Below are positions 1 through 8,257 of a stretch of DNA of 64,000 nt, in pieces (position 1 is the stretch's first letter; each line of letters opens with the position of its first letter). Made by a program: the position numbers and the translations under genes. The notes under the pieces were generated by a model that searched no databases, was not told where the DNA came from, and saw only the letters and a list, made by a program, of their open reading frames with translations. Location: assembly GCA_016787065.1 (NCBI GenBank), contig JAEUVD010000002.1, positions 310,001 through 374,000 on the forward strand, written 5' to 3'. Source of the DNA: Chitinophagaceae bacterium. GTDB lineage: Bacteria; Bacteroidota; Bacteroidia; Chitinophagales; Chitinophagaceae.

Positions 1-705
1 ACCGGCTTCGGTTACGCCTAAATGTAAAGGATAACATTCGCCAAATTCTTGTTGCATGTGTTGTACAAGCGTACGGTAGGCTTCTATCATAACTTGCGGG
101 TTACTGCTCTTCATACTCAACACAATTTGGTGGTAATCGAGAGCGCGAGCAATTCGTAAAAACTCCATGGCACTTTCTACCATTCCCAAGGCGGTGTCAC
201 CATAACGGCTCATGATTCGATCGCTGAGCGAACCATGGTTGGTACCAATGCGCATTGCCGTTCCGTGTTGCTTACATAAACGTACTAAAGGCGTAAAACG
301 TTGTTGAATGCGTTCAATTTCTTCTTGATAATCTGCGTCGCTATATTCTAGTTGTTCAAATTTCTTCTTATCTACATAATTACCCGGATTTACACGAACC
401 TTCTCTACGATGCCTGCGGCTATTTCGGCGGCATTGGGCGTGAAGTGTATATCAGCTACTAAGGGGGTACTATATCCTGCTGCGCGTAACGCATTTTTAA
501 TAGGCAATAGGTTTTCAGCTTCCTTTTTACTGGGCGCTGTTATGCGGACTAATTCCGCTCCGGCTTCAATACATCGAATACACTGTGCCACGGTTGCCTC
601 AGTATCCATGGTGTCGGTGGTAGTCATGGTTTGTATTCGTATCGGATGATTTCCTCCGATGATTAAATTTCCTATTTTAACCTCCCGTGTACGTAGTCGT
701 TGCAT
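1..705 (-). CDS. ispG: 4-hydroxy-3-methylbut-2-enyl diphosphate synthase (IspG/GcpE), C-terminus beyond window
   Basis: Reading the minus strand from the ATG at 705 gives 235 residues with no stop before the window edge, so only the N-terminal part is present. The start MQRLRTREVKIGNLIIGG, followed by IRIQTMTTTDT and the stretch GAELVRITAPSKKEAENL, is the typical IspG TIM-barrel N-terminus. IspG carries out the penultimate step of the MEP isoprenoid pathway, using a 4Fe-4S cluster to form HMBPP. The cluster-binding cysteines lie in the C-terminal part and cannot be seen here. Many Bacteroidota have a long IspG with an inserted central domain; the fragment does not show which form this is. The 90 bases to the L,D-transpeptidase gene hold its leader. 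Confidence 0.93.
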   Translation of the reverse strand, partial: MQRLRTREVKIGNLIIGGNHPIRIQTMTTTDTMDTEATVAQCIRCIEAGAELVRITAPSKKEAENLLPIKNALRAAGYSTPLVADIHFTPNAAEIAAGIVEKVRVNPGNYVDKKKFEQLEYSDADYQEEIERIQQRFTPLVRLCKQHGTAMRIGTNHGSLSDRIMSRYGDTALGMVESAMEFLRIARALDYHQIVLSMKSSNPQVMIEAYRTLVQHMQQEFGECYPLHLGVTEAG

Positions 706-795
706 GGCAACAAAAATAAGATTGAAAGTGGAAGAACGCCACTATGAAAGTTAAAGTAACATCAACTTGCTATTTAAAGTTCTTAGGGATTGGTA

Positions 796-1566
796 TTATT
801 TCAGAATCGAAATTTTCGTATAACCCGGTTTAACCAATTTAGCGAGTTCCTGTACATCGGCATTTTTAATGGAAATACATCCATCGGTCCAGTGGTGTTT
901 CAAATCAATCACATTGTCGCCATTAAACCAAATACCATGAATACCGATATTACCCCCGATTCGGGCGTTTTGAGAAATATCGCCTTTGAGTTTTAGTTCT
1001 TCGAAATTCTTTTTTGATTCCTCATTCGGATAGTCTATCAGCATGAAGTATTCCCATTTCTCATGTTTGTGTACATCACTGATGGTGAAAATACCTTCGG
1101 GTGTTTTTCGGTCGCCCTCCTGTAATTTCTGTCCTTCCCAATTCGGGCCGAAAACGCATTTGTAGGCCGTTAAAATTTGTCCTTTATGATACACGAATAA
1201 ACGCAATTTCGATTTCACCACTTTCAGAAAAACGGAATCTACATTAATGGTGTCCATGCTGAATTTACGATTTAGTATAGGCGGTTTTTTAATAGTCGTT
1301 GTAATTACCGTGGTACCATCAGCCTTCTTAACTTCTTCCACCTTATTCCCTTTACTATCATACGATATAACGGCTGCAGTACTTTGTTTATACCTTGCCA
1401 ATTCAAGTGAATCGCGTTGTCGTTTGGCTTTAAATTTTTGTTCCTGATTAAATTTTTCTTGTTTAACCCGCATTGAATCGGGCATACGACTTTGTGCTTG
1501 AGCTGCGCCACATGCGAACATGAAAAACAGCATTAGAAGAAAGACTATTAATTTTTGCACGTTCAA
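796..1566 (-). CDS. secreted L,D-transpeptidase (YkuD family)
   Basis: A 256-residue protein with an N-terminal hydrophobic signal segment (about residues 5-25). The YkuD catalytic domain fills the C-terminal half. It shows GDRKTPEGIFTI, an HGIWFNG histidine motif and TDGCISIKN, with the probable nucleophile at Cys230. Such enzymes make 3-3 cross-links in peptidoglycan or attach proteins to it, in the periplasm. The region at residues 30-110 is charged and carries no recognised domain. The start is a TTG directly abutting the stop of the upstream methylase gene, which suggests translational coupling; a GTG two codons further in is an alternative. The family assignment is firm, the exact substrate is unknown. 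Confidence 0.88.
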   Translation of the reverse strand: MNVQKLIVFLLMLFFMFACGAAQAQSRMPDSMRVKQEKFNQEQKFKAKRQRDSLELARYKQSTAAVISYDSKGNKVEEVKKADGTTVITTTIKKPPILNRKFSMDTINVDSVFLKVVKSKLRLFVYHKGQILTAYKCVFGPNWEGQKLQEGDRKTPEGIFTISDVHKHEKWEYFMLIDYPNEESKKNFEELKLKGDISQNARIGGNIGIHGIWFNGDNVIDLKHHWTDGCISIKNADVQELAKLVKPGYTKISILK

Positions 1567-2151
1567 TTAAGTGTTGCGAATGTAAGAGGTTCCTGGAGAT
1601 TTGAGAAAAAGGGGTTCCGCAAATTTCCAAAGAATAATACCTGCACTAACGGCAATATTCAAGGAGTGTTTGGTACCAGCCTGTGGAATTTCAAGCGCAA
1701 GATTGCTTAAATTTAAAACTTCGTCTTGTACCCCAAATACTTCATGGCCAAATACAATGGCATATTTTTTTTCGGCTTGGGGTTGAAATTGTTCTAATGA
1801 AATACTTCCATGTGTTTGCTCGATGGCTACAATTTCATAGCCCATCTGCTGAAGCTCTGTTATAGCTTCACGCGTGGTTTGAAAATGTTTCCACGGAATG
1901 GTTTCAGTTGCCCCTAAAGCGGTTTTATGAATATCGCGATGAGGAGGCTGTGGTGTAAGACCGCATAAATAAATAGCTTCGGCCGCAAAGGCGTCTGCAC
2001 TTCGGAATACGGAACCAACATTAGACATACTTCGCACTTCATCGAGAACAATAATTACTGCTAGTTTTTGCGCGCCTTGAAAAGATTCGGTAGTCATTCG
2101 TCCTAACTCCTCCATTGTTTTCCTTTGAAACATGTGGTAAAAGTAAGACAT
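1567..2151 (-). CDS. RNA 2'-O-methyltransferase, SpoU/TrmH family
   Basis: A 194-residue SPOUT methylase. The stretch VLDEVRSMSNVGSVFRSADA is the family motif 1 with its conserved Asn and Arg. IVFGHEVFGVQDEVL and the final LEIPQAGTKHSLNIAVSAGI form the knotted SAM-binding motifs 2 and 3. The length fits the short TrmH/TrmL type without an added substrate-binding domain. It methylates a ribose in tRNA or rRNA; the sequence does not say which. Met7 or Met13 could be the true start, because family members often begin close to the MEEL motif. It is the first gene of a two-gene unit with the L,D-transpeptidase, sharing no intergenic base with it. Confidence 0.88.
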   Translation of the reverse strand: MSYFYHMFQRKTMEELGRMTTESFQGAQKLAVIIVLDEVRSMSNVGSVFRSADAFAAEAIYLCGLTPQPPHRDIHKTALGATETIPWKHFQTTREAITELQQMGYEIVAIEQTHGSISLEQFQPQAEKKYAIVFGHEVFGVQDEVLNLSNLALEIPQAGTKHSLNIAVSAGIILWKFAEPLFLKSPGTSYIRNT

Positions 2152-2222
2152 GAAAAAGGAATGATTCTATCCGTTCAAATTTTCCGGAAGAAAATCAGAA
2201 GCGGGATTATATTTGAGGTTCT

Positions 2223-2744
2223 ATGTTAAAAAATCCGCTGTTGTACTTGAAGCGTCAGTATCCGGTACAAAAAAAGAACTTGGTTACCTTTCTGAAGAGA
2301 TTCGACAAACATTATATTCCAAAAATTCAAAAGCATATTGATGCTGCAAGCGATGAAACTTGGCAAGAAGTAGACTGCTTACGTTGTGCTAATTGTTGCA
2401 AGGTGATGACCCCAACCTTTACCAATTCGGATTTGAAACGTATTTCGGCACATTTTAAGATGACCGAAAAGGAGTTTTATGATAAATGGCTTGAAACCGA
2501 TAAAGACAATGGTGACAAGGTTAACAGAATACAACCATGTCAGTTTCTAGATTTAAAAACCAATATGTGCAGCATTTATGAAATTCGTCCGAAAGACTGT
2601 GCCGAGTTTCCTCATTTTAAGCGAAAACCATTTGCGGATTTCAATCATATTCATGAACAGAATTTAGAATACTGTCCGGCAACATTACTATTCATCAGTA
2701 AGATGCAGCAGCGCATTGAGGCGGAGTATGAGTGGGGGAATTAG
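2223..2744 (+). CDS. YkgJ-family Cys-cluster protein (putative zinc/iron chelator)
   Basis: A 173-residue soluble protein with the cysteine pattern of the YkgJ/CxxCxxCC family: DCLRCANCCKVM near residues 55-66, then QPCQFLD, MCSIYEIRPKDCAEFPH and a final YCPA. These cysteines are thought to bind a metal ion; the biochemical role of the family is unknown, and some members are near protein-modification or flagellar genes. The stop codon overlaps the end of the convergent hydrolase gene by four bases. Family membership is clear from the motif, function is not. Confidence 0.85.
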   Translation: MLKNPLLYLKRQYPVQKKNLVTFLKRFDKHYIPKIQKHIDAASDETWQEVDCLRCANCCKVMTPTFTNSDLKRISAHFKMTEKEFYDKWLETDKDNGDKVNRIQPCQFLDLKTNMCSIYEIRPKDCAEFPHFKRKPFADFNHIHEQNLEYCPATLLFISKMQQRIEAEYEWGN

Positions 2745-3385
2745 GCGAGTTCTTTTTCCAGTATGTCTGAAATTTTATCGGCATGGGTTAGAATCATAAA
2801 ATGACTACCATGTTTTAGCAAGTAATCGGGTTGTATGTATTTTGGTGGAAATAGTTTATCGTTGTTCCCATGAATATGTTTTAGCACCGGTATTTTTTCT
2901 TTTTGTTTCCAATGGAGAATAGCATTCAACGACCAAGATAAATAGTTGTCTGTTGTTTTTTTAATTTGTTGTTGCAGGTACGATTTTAGTTTACTTTGAT
3001 GCGCCCCGAAAGCCCAGTTTGTGAGCCAGGGCAGATGTGAAAGTAAATATATGAGGTTGAGTTTATGCAGGTGCAAAAAACCTGCTACGCGCAGGAAAGG
3101 GGAAAGCTGGTTGCTTTTATGCAAACTCGAAATGATAATGATTTTAGTAGCCGGGTACTGTTTATGAATTTCCTGGCAGATGATACCGCCGAAAGAAAGT
3201 CCGCACAGGATAAAAGGTTCTTGTAACGAGTGCTCTGCTATCATGCGCAAGGCATAGGTATTGAGCGATTCGTTTTTAAGCGGTTCGAGCCAGGGTAGAT
3301 AAATAGGTTTGACATGAGCCGGCCATTTTATTTTTTGGAATGCTTGTTGATCTGCACCGAGGCCGGAGATGAAGTAGAGAAGCAT
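2741..3385 (-). CDS. alpha/beta hydrolase
   Basis: A compact 214-residue alpha/beta hydrolase. Its start, LYFISGLGADQQAF, has the oxyanion-side loop of the fold. GLSFGG around Ser64 is the nucleophile elbow, GNNDKLFPP provides the acid Asp and HGSHFMI the catalytic His near the C-terminus. No signal peptide is seen, so it is probably cytoplasmic. The substrate cannot be predicted. It sits tail to tail with the YkgJ-like gene, and only six bases separate it from the upstream T9SS protein gene on the same strand, so the two may share a transcript. Confidence 0.82.
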   Translation of the reverse strand: MLLYFISGLGADQQAFQKIKWPAHVKPIYLPWLEPLKNESLNTYALRMIAEHSLQEPFILCGLSFGGIICQEIHKQYPATKIIIISSLHKSNQLSPFLRVAGFLHLHKLNLIYLLSHLPWLTNWAFGAHQSKLKSYLQQQIKKTTDNYLSWSLNAILHWKQKEKIPVLKHIHGNNDKLFPPKYIQPDYLLKHGSHFMILTHADKISDILEKELA

Positions 3386-3391
3386 GGGGGG

Positions 3392-4444
3392 TTAATTACC
3401 AAGTACTACCCTTATAGTTTGCACCGGCTTTCCTTTACAATTCATCTTTAAAAAGTAAATTCCTTTGGACATAGTTGAGGGTAAGTATACAAGATTAGAA
3501 AAACAATCAATACTGAATAAATATTTAGAATCAATTGTGAAAATTTCGATTTTTTCCGGAAACACATCCTGAAACCGAATATAATTATTGCCAATTTGAT
3601 ATTTGAAGTAACTGTTGTACGTAACATTCGAATTTGAATTAGGAAGATTCCAGCCCCACATATAATCGTATACACCCTGAATTTCATTGTTAGTTAATGC
3701 TCGGTTGAAAATTACAATTTCATCTATTGAGGCATTTAGCCAGTATTTATAAGGTGGATTTTGAGTTGCTCCAATGTATACGTCATGATTTGTGTTTCCT
3801 AAAGAATAATTAACTGTGTTAGTAAAATCAGGTAAAACATTTGAAATATGATTATTTGTATCCATTTTTATTTCGTAAAAGTCTGTCTTAACTCCATCAT
3901 ATCTAGTTACCAAACAATACCAAATTGAGGTGTCTAAATAGTTATTTTGTGGAGGTGTATAAAGGTAGTTTGGCGAACAGAACATTAGTTTGTTCACCTG
4001 TGGGTTATTTAAGCTACAGTTCATATCATTCTCAGCTATATACATCGCCCAACTTAGGTCGGAATTATAGTTGAATCCTTTATATACAATGTTGTTTCCT
4101 TGGCACAATCCATTGTAGAATTTGTTGAACTTAATCAACGAGAAAATAGTAATCTCGGAAGGGTTAAGTAGGTTATTATGTGGTATTTGTGCAAAACTTG
4201 AATTACCATCGAAACCTCCCGCCTTTCCCGATTTGTCTCGAAACCCTTTCACTGAACTTATGTTATTGGTAAATCCAGAATTTCCATTTCCACTTTGGTC
4301 TGTCAACTGAGAGAGCATGATAGTCTCTGTGGTATCAAATGTCCATCGAGCAATGCAATTGGAGGTTCCATTTGGATATAAATTTTGTGCTTGGGAATTA
4401 AAGATAAGAAAGCAAAGTAATGCCAATAAGTGCCAAGTTTTCAT
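3392..4444 (-). CDS. secreted LamG/concanavalin-A-like protein with T9SS type A sorting domain
   Basis: A 350-residue protein with signal peptide MKTWHLLALLCFLIFNSQAQ. Residues about 25-260 look like a LamG jelly-roll: WTFDTTET, DQSGNGNSG, DGNSSFAQIP and, near the end, ASIDEIVIFNRALTNNEI, which is a hallmark of this fold. The C-terminal 75 residues contain a sorting-domain pattern ending SKGIYFLKMNCKGKPVQT. The protein is probably exported by the type IX system and anchored or released at the cell surface. A ligand cannot be named. The gene is clearly AT-rich, like its neighbours up to about 7.4 kb. Confidence 0.8.
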   Translation of the reverse strand: MKTWHLLALLCFLIFNSQAQNLYPNGTSNCIARWTFDTTETIMLSQLTDQSGNGNSGFTNNISSVKGFRDKSGKAGGFDGNSSFAQIPHNNLLNPSEITIFSLIKFNKFYNGLCQGNNIVYKGFNYNSDLSWAMYIAENDMNCSLNNPQVNKLMFCSPNYLYTPPQNNYLDTSIWYCLVTRYDGVKTDFYEIKMDTNNHISNVLPDFTNTVNYSLGNTNHDVYIGATQNPPYKYWLNASIDEIVIFNRALTNNEIQGVYDYMWGWNLPNSNSNVTYNSYFKYQIGNNYIRFQDVFPEKIEIFTIDSKYLFSIDCFSNLVYLPSTMSKGIYFLKMNCKGKPVQTIRVVLGN

Positions 4445-4486
4445 AGAATGAATTTAAGGGGTAAAGGTAAGGAAATTCTAAATCCG

Positions 4487-5149
4487 TTAATTCCTTTTTA
4501 CAAAAACATACTCCGCGAAACCTAATAAATCCCAAAACGTATTCCCACTTGGTTTTTTCCACGTAAATAAATTATGAAGTAGTCTGAATGGTATTGCTGC
4601 AATACAATACCAGTTTTTTCTAGTGCCGGAAGAAATTACTTCACAATTATTGTTTAAAAAAATTGCTTCAGTTTCCGAAACACTGTAAATCCTCACATGC
4701 GTTGAATCATCATAAAAATTTAAAGTCCCGTTCATGGAAGGAAGATCGAGACTTCTATCACCAGGATATTCGATATAAAAATACCCCCCGGGTTTTAGCT
4801 TTTGTAAAAGTCCTTGTAATACTAAATCTCCATTATGAAGATGTTCCATAACATGCGCCATATTAATGTAGTCGAAATAGGCATTTGGAATCTCTTCGAA
4901 ATCCAATTTCGTTAAATCCATTTCATAAAATTTCTCCATTAGTTCAAAATCCCTACTAACGTAATTAGTGGTTTTATCAATGTCTAATCCAAAATATTCG
5001 CAAAAATTAAATAGAGATTTGATTTTAGTTGCAGAACCGTTTCCCGATCCAACATCTAACAGTTTAAACTTGTCCTTGTACGTAAATGCCTTTCTAATAA
5101 ATACAATTTTATTATTCAATTTACTACGTAATAATAATTTAATGTTCAT
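4487..5149 (-). CDS. class I SAM-dependent methyltransferase
   Basis: The glycine-rich SAM motif LLDVGSGNG sits close to the N-terminus, followed by an acidic strand end GLDID and the motif DYINMAHVMEHLHNGD. LKPGGYFYIEYPG is the post-II motif. This is the Methyltransf_23/11 type, often acting on small molecules or surface sugars. Starting at the ATG at 5149 gives 220 residues; a TTG at 5182 would add 11 residues and cannot be ruled out. No partner glycosyltransferases are nearby, so the substrate stays open. The gene is AT-rich compared with the core genes further on. Confidence 0.78.
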   Translation of the reverse strand: MNIKLLLRSKLNNKIVFIRKAFTYKDKFKLLDVGSGNGSATKIKSLFNFCEYFGLDIDKTTNYVSRDFELMEKFYEMDLTKLDFEEIPNAYFDYINMAHVMEHLHNGDLVLQGLLQKLKPGGYFYIEYPGDRSLDLPSMNGTLNFYDDSTHVRIYSVSETEAIFLNNNCEVISSGTRKNWYCIAAIPFRLLHNLFTWKKPSGNTFWDLLGFAEYVFVKRN

Positions 5150-5233
5150 GTTGGGTTTTATTCTGAAACAATGTTCGTGCAACTTAAATTAATTTGTTTG
5201 GATAGTAAAACTTTATAGCTAAATTAGCTTGCC

Positions 5234-8197
5234 ATGTCATTTATTAGAATTACACTTATTTTTAGTCTATTGACTTATTTTTCAACTAGTACCATTTCTC
5301 AAAAGATTTCTACCCCTTATTTTAATTACACCAAAAATGATGGTTTACCAAGTAATCTAGTTTATGGATGTATCTATGATAATGATGGTTTACTTTGGGC
5401 TTGCACCGATGCCGGTGTTATTCAATATGATGGAATAAACAGCACGTTACTTACCAAGAAAGATGGCTTACCAAGCAATGATATTTATCATATGTTTTGT
5501 GATAGTAAGAACAGAATATGGTTTACTTCTTTGGGAAACGATATTGCCTACTATCAGAACGGAATAATTCATAATAAGAATAATGATCCTATTCTTAATA
5601 AAGTTAAAACAACCTCCTTTTTTCCCCGATATTTTGAAACGAAACATGGAATTTGGGTTGATTTCAGCCCATGTGCCCTTTTTCTAATTAATAATGATAA
5701 AGTAGTAAATTACAAATTCTCCGAATTTCTTAAGTCCTCATTTAGAACATTTCCTTGGAATTCAGATTCTTTATTACTTATAGGTGAAGAATATTGTATT
5801 AAATATGATATTTCCAAAAACACCTATTGTTCCATTAAAAACATAGGATCAGAAATATATAATGGTTTGATTAGATCAGAAGGAAATCTAATCACTAGAA
5901 CAAAGGATGGAACGCTAGGAATTATAGAAAATAATGATGTTCTCAATGGTGTATTTCTAAATATTCGGAATGATCGCCTGTTTAAATTTGATACGTTGCT
6001 GTTCTCAATTGAAAATCATGGTATCAAAATATTTAATGAAAATAGACTGGAGAATAACAAACTACTTTATGGTGATATTGACTTTACTAGTGTTTGCTCG
6101 AATAAAAAGAATATCTGGGCAGGTACCTTTTCTAATGGACTTATAAATTTATCCTCCTATAAAAGTAGATTTATTAATTATGGCCAATCTGTTACAACAA
6201 TTGGTTCTAATGAATTATATCAAATCTATGGTACACGAAATGGAGATATATTTCAAACAGAATGGAAAACTGGCAGAACAAAGCATTTCCAAATTGAACA
6301 AAAAGGCGAATTTCTAAATAAAATAATTAAATTAATTTTATTTAATGACCATGTGGTTATTTTATCAGAACATGGAATATACATATTAAAAGATAATGTA
6401 ATAAATAGAATTAAATCCGTTGCACTGGTAAATGAAAGAAATGATTTCAAAAACATTGAAATAAGAGGAGAGGATACTATTTTAATGACAAGAGGTGGAA
6501 CTATTGTTATAAATAAAAAAGGAGTAGTTACATACAATAATGGAAAAAGGTCTTATTGTTATACTAGGTACAAAAATTTACAATTAATCGGAACTCAGGA
6601 TTCCATCTTATGTATTAATTCCAATTATCAATCTTACAGTGGTACTAGAATGTTATCACGAAGATTTACAGATATTAAATCTATTGACGACTATCTGATT
6701 TTATCAACATCAGACGACGGAATTTATATCTTTTTGAACGATAAAATTCATAAACACCTTACTACCGAAAATGGTCTTTGTAGTAATAATTGTGGTAAGA
6801 TGCTAATTTATGAAGGTAAAATATTTGTTTGTAGTGATAATGGAATTTCCATTATCAATTGGCAAGACTTTAATGTAAATGTAGTTACAGAATCCAATGG
6901 ACTCGTTTCTAATGAAGTTAATGAATGTGTAATAGCGCATGATACCCTACTTGTTGCAACTAACTCCGGAGTCTCTTTAATACCGCTACAAAATGTGTTT
7001 ACACAGTCAAGCCAAAATCTCTTCGTCAAACCATATTCAATTGGAACTGATACATTTTGGAATACGTGCAAAAAAATTATTGCCCATACAGATATTATTA
7101 TTGATCTAAAGGTAAATTATACAAGTTTACTTAAAATCTCAAAACGTAACCTTTATTATAAAATTGTTGGGGTTGACTCACAATTTAAGAAAACTGTAAG
7201 CAACAAAATTTCATTTACTATAGATAAAACTGGGTTTTATGTAATGGAAATTTATGGATTGAATAGTGCCGGTGAAAAAAGCAAACTTTTGCGAATACCA
7301 ATTGATATAATACCGAAATTTTATCAAACAAAAATTTTCATTTTTGGTTTGTCAATTATTCTAATAAGTTTAATGATTCTAATAGTTAAAGTCTATCAGC
7401 ACCAAGCCAAAATCAAAGAACAAAAAAAAGCAGCCGAAGAAAAACGTATCAGAGGACTCGAACTGGCGGCTTGGCGTGCCACAGTTAACCCACATTTCCT
7501 CTTCAATTCACTTAATGGTTTTCAAGCTTTCTTCAGAAGAAATGAATTCGATAAAGGTAATTTCTACCTCAGCACTTTTACTCAAATGCTTCGAAATACC
7601 GTCGATTCTAGTAGCGATATCACTATCACCGTTGAACAAGAAATTGAATTCCTTCGTGAATTCCTTGAATTCGAACAAAACAAAAAAGAAAAAATATTCA
7701 AGTTCAAAATAGAAGTGGATCAAGCTTCTACCCTTGATCTTTTCATACCCACTCTTTTAGTTCAACAAGTACTTGAAAATTGCATTAAACACGCTTTTCT
7801 CGATGATAAAGAAGGTTTTGTTCTCGTTCGGTTTTCTACCGAAAACGAACAACTTATCGCTCGTATTAGAGATAATGGACCTGGTTTACAAATCTCAGAA
7901 AAAGAAGCTAAAAAATCGGTTGGTATTGCTCTCATTCGATATAAAATGCGCATCGTTGAGAAACTAGTGAATAGTCCTACCGATTTTCTTATGAAAAATG
8001 TGATCGACAAAAAAGGTAATCCTGCCGGATTAGAAACTACTCTGGTTTTCCCGCTCATTACAAAACGATTGAAAATTGATATGCACGAACAACAAGAAGA
8101 TGAAAATACTGTTATTGAAATGATTGAAGACGATAATTTAAATCCAGAAAATGATGACGAAGAATTGAATTCCAGAAAATCTGAAAACGCCGATTAA
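5234..8197 (+). CDS. LytS-type sensor histidine kinase with Reg_prop beta-propeller sensor, orphan
   Basis: A 987-residue membrane protein. After a signal segment come repeats of the two-component propeller type (GLPSNLVYGCIYDNDGLLWA, GLPSNDIYHMFCDSKNRIWF) and further ones through about residue 590. A Y_Y_Y-like domain follows, then one membrane helix near 700-722 and a coiled coil. The kinase part contains TVNPHFLFNSLNGFQ with the phospho-acceptor His754, and HATPase motifs near VLENCIKHAF and RDNGPGLQI. An acidic tail closes the protein. No response regulator gene adjoins it. A TAGCTTG element lies at 5225-5231, only a few bases before the ATG, so the transcript may have almost no leader. 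The sensor half is much more AT-rich than the kinase half. Confidence 0.87.
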   Translation: MSFIRITLIFSLLTYFSTSTISQKISTPYFNYTKNDGLPSNLVYGCIYDNDGLLWACTDAGVIQYDGINSTLLTKKDGLPSNDIYHMFCDSKNRIWFTSLGNDIAYYQNGIIHNKNNDPILNKVKTTSFFPRYFETKHGIWVDFSPCALFLINNDKVVNYKFSEFLKSSFRTFPWNSDSLLLIGEEYCIKYDISKNTYCSIKNIGSEIYNGLIRSEGNLITRTKDGTLGIIENNDVLNGVFLNIRNDRLFKFDTLLFSIENHGIKIFNENRLENNKLLYGDIDFTSVCSNKKNIWAGTFSNGLINLSSYKSRFINYGQSVTTIGSNELYQIYGTRNGDIFQTEWKTGRTKHFQIEQKGEFLNKIIKLILFNDHVVILSEHGIYILKDNVINRIKSVALVNERNDFKNIEIRGEDTILMTRGGTIVINKKGVVTYNNGKRSYCYTRYKNLQLIGTQDSILCINSNYQSYSGTRMLSRRFTDIKSIDDYLILSTSDDGIYIFLNDKIHKHLTTENGLCSNNCGKMLIYEGKIFVCSDNGISIINWQDFNVNVVTESNGLVSNEVNECVIAHDTLLVATNSGVSLIPLQNVFTQSSQNLFVKPYSIGTDTFWNTCKKIIAHTDIIIDLKVNYTSLLKISKRNLYYKIVGVDSQFKKTVSNKISFTIDKTGFYVMEIYGLNSAGEKSKLLRIPIDIIPKFYQTKIFIFGLSIILISLMILIVKVYQHQAKIKEQKKAAEEKRIRGLELAAWRATVNPHFLFNSLNGFQAFFRRNEFDKGNFYLSTFTQMLRNTVDSSSDITITVEQEIEFLREFLEFEQNKKEKIFKFKIEVDQASTLDLFIPTLLVQQVLENCIKHAFLDDKEGFVLVRFSTENEQLIARIRDNGPGLQISEKEAKKSVGIALIRYKMRIVEKLVNSPTDFLMKNVIDKKGNPAGLETTLVFPLITKRLKIDMHEQQEDENTVIEMIEDDNLNPENDDEELNSRKSENAD

Positions 8198-8257
8198 AAT
8201 TTATACTTTACTTAAATGGTCTGTTTAAATGCACCAATTGTATTTACCCATTCACAC

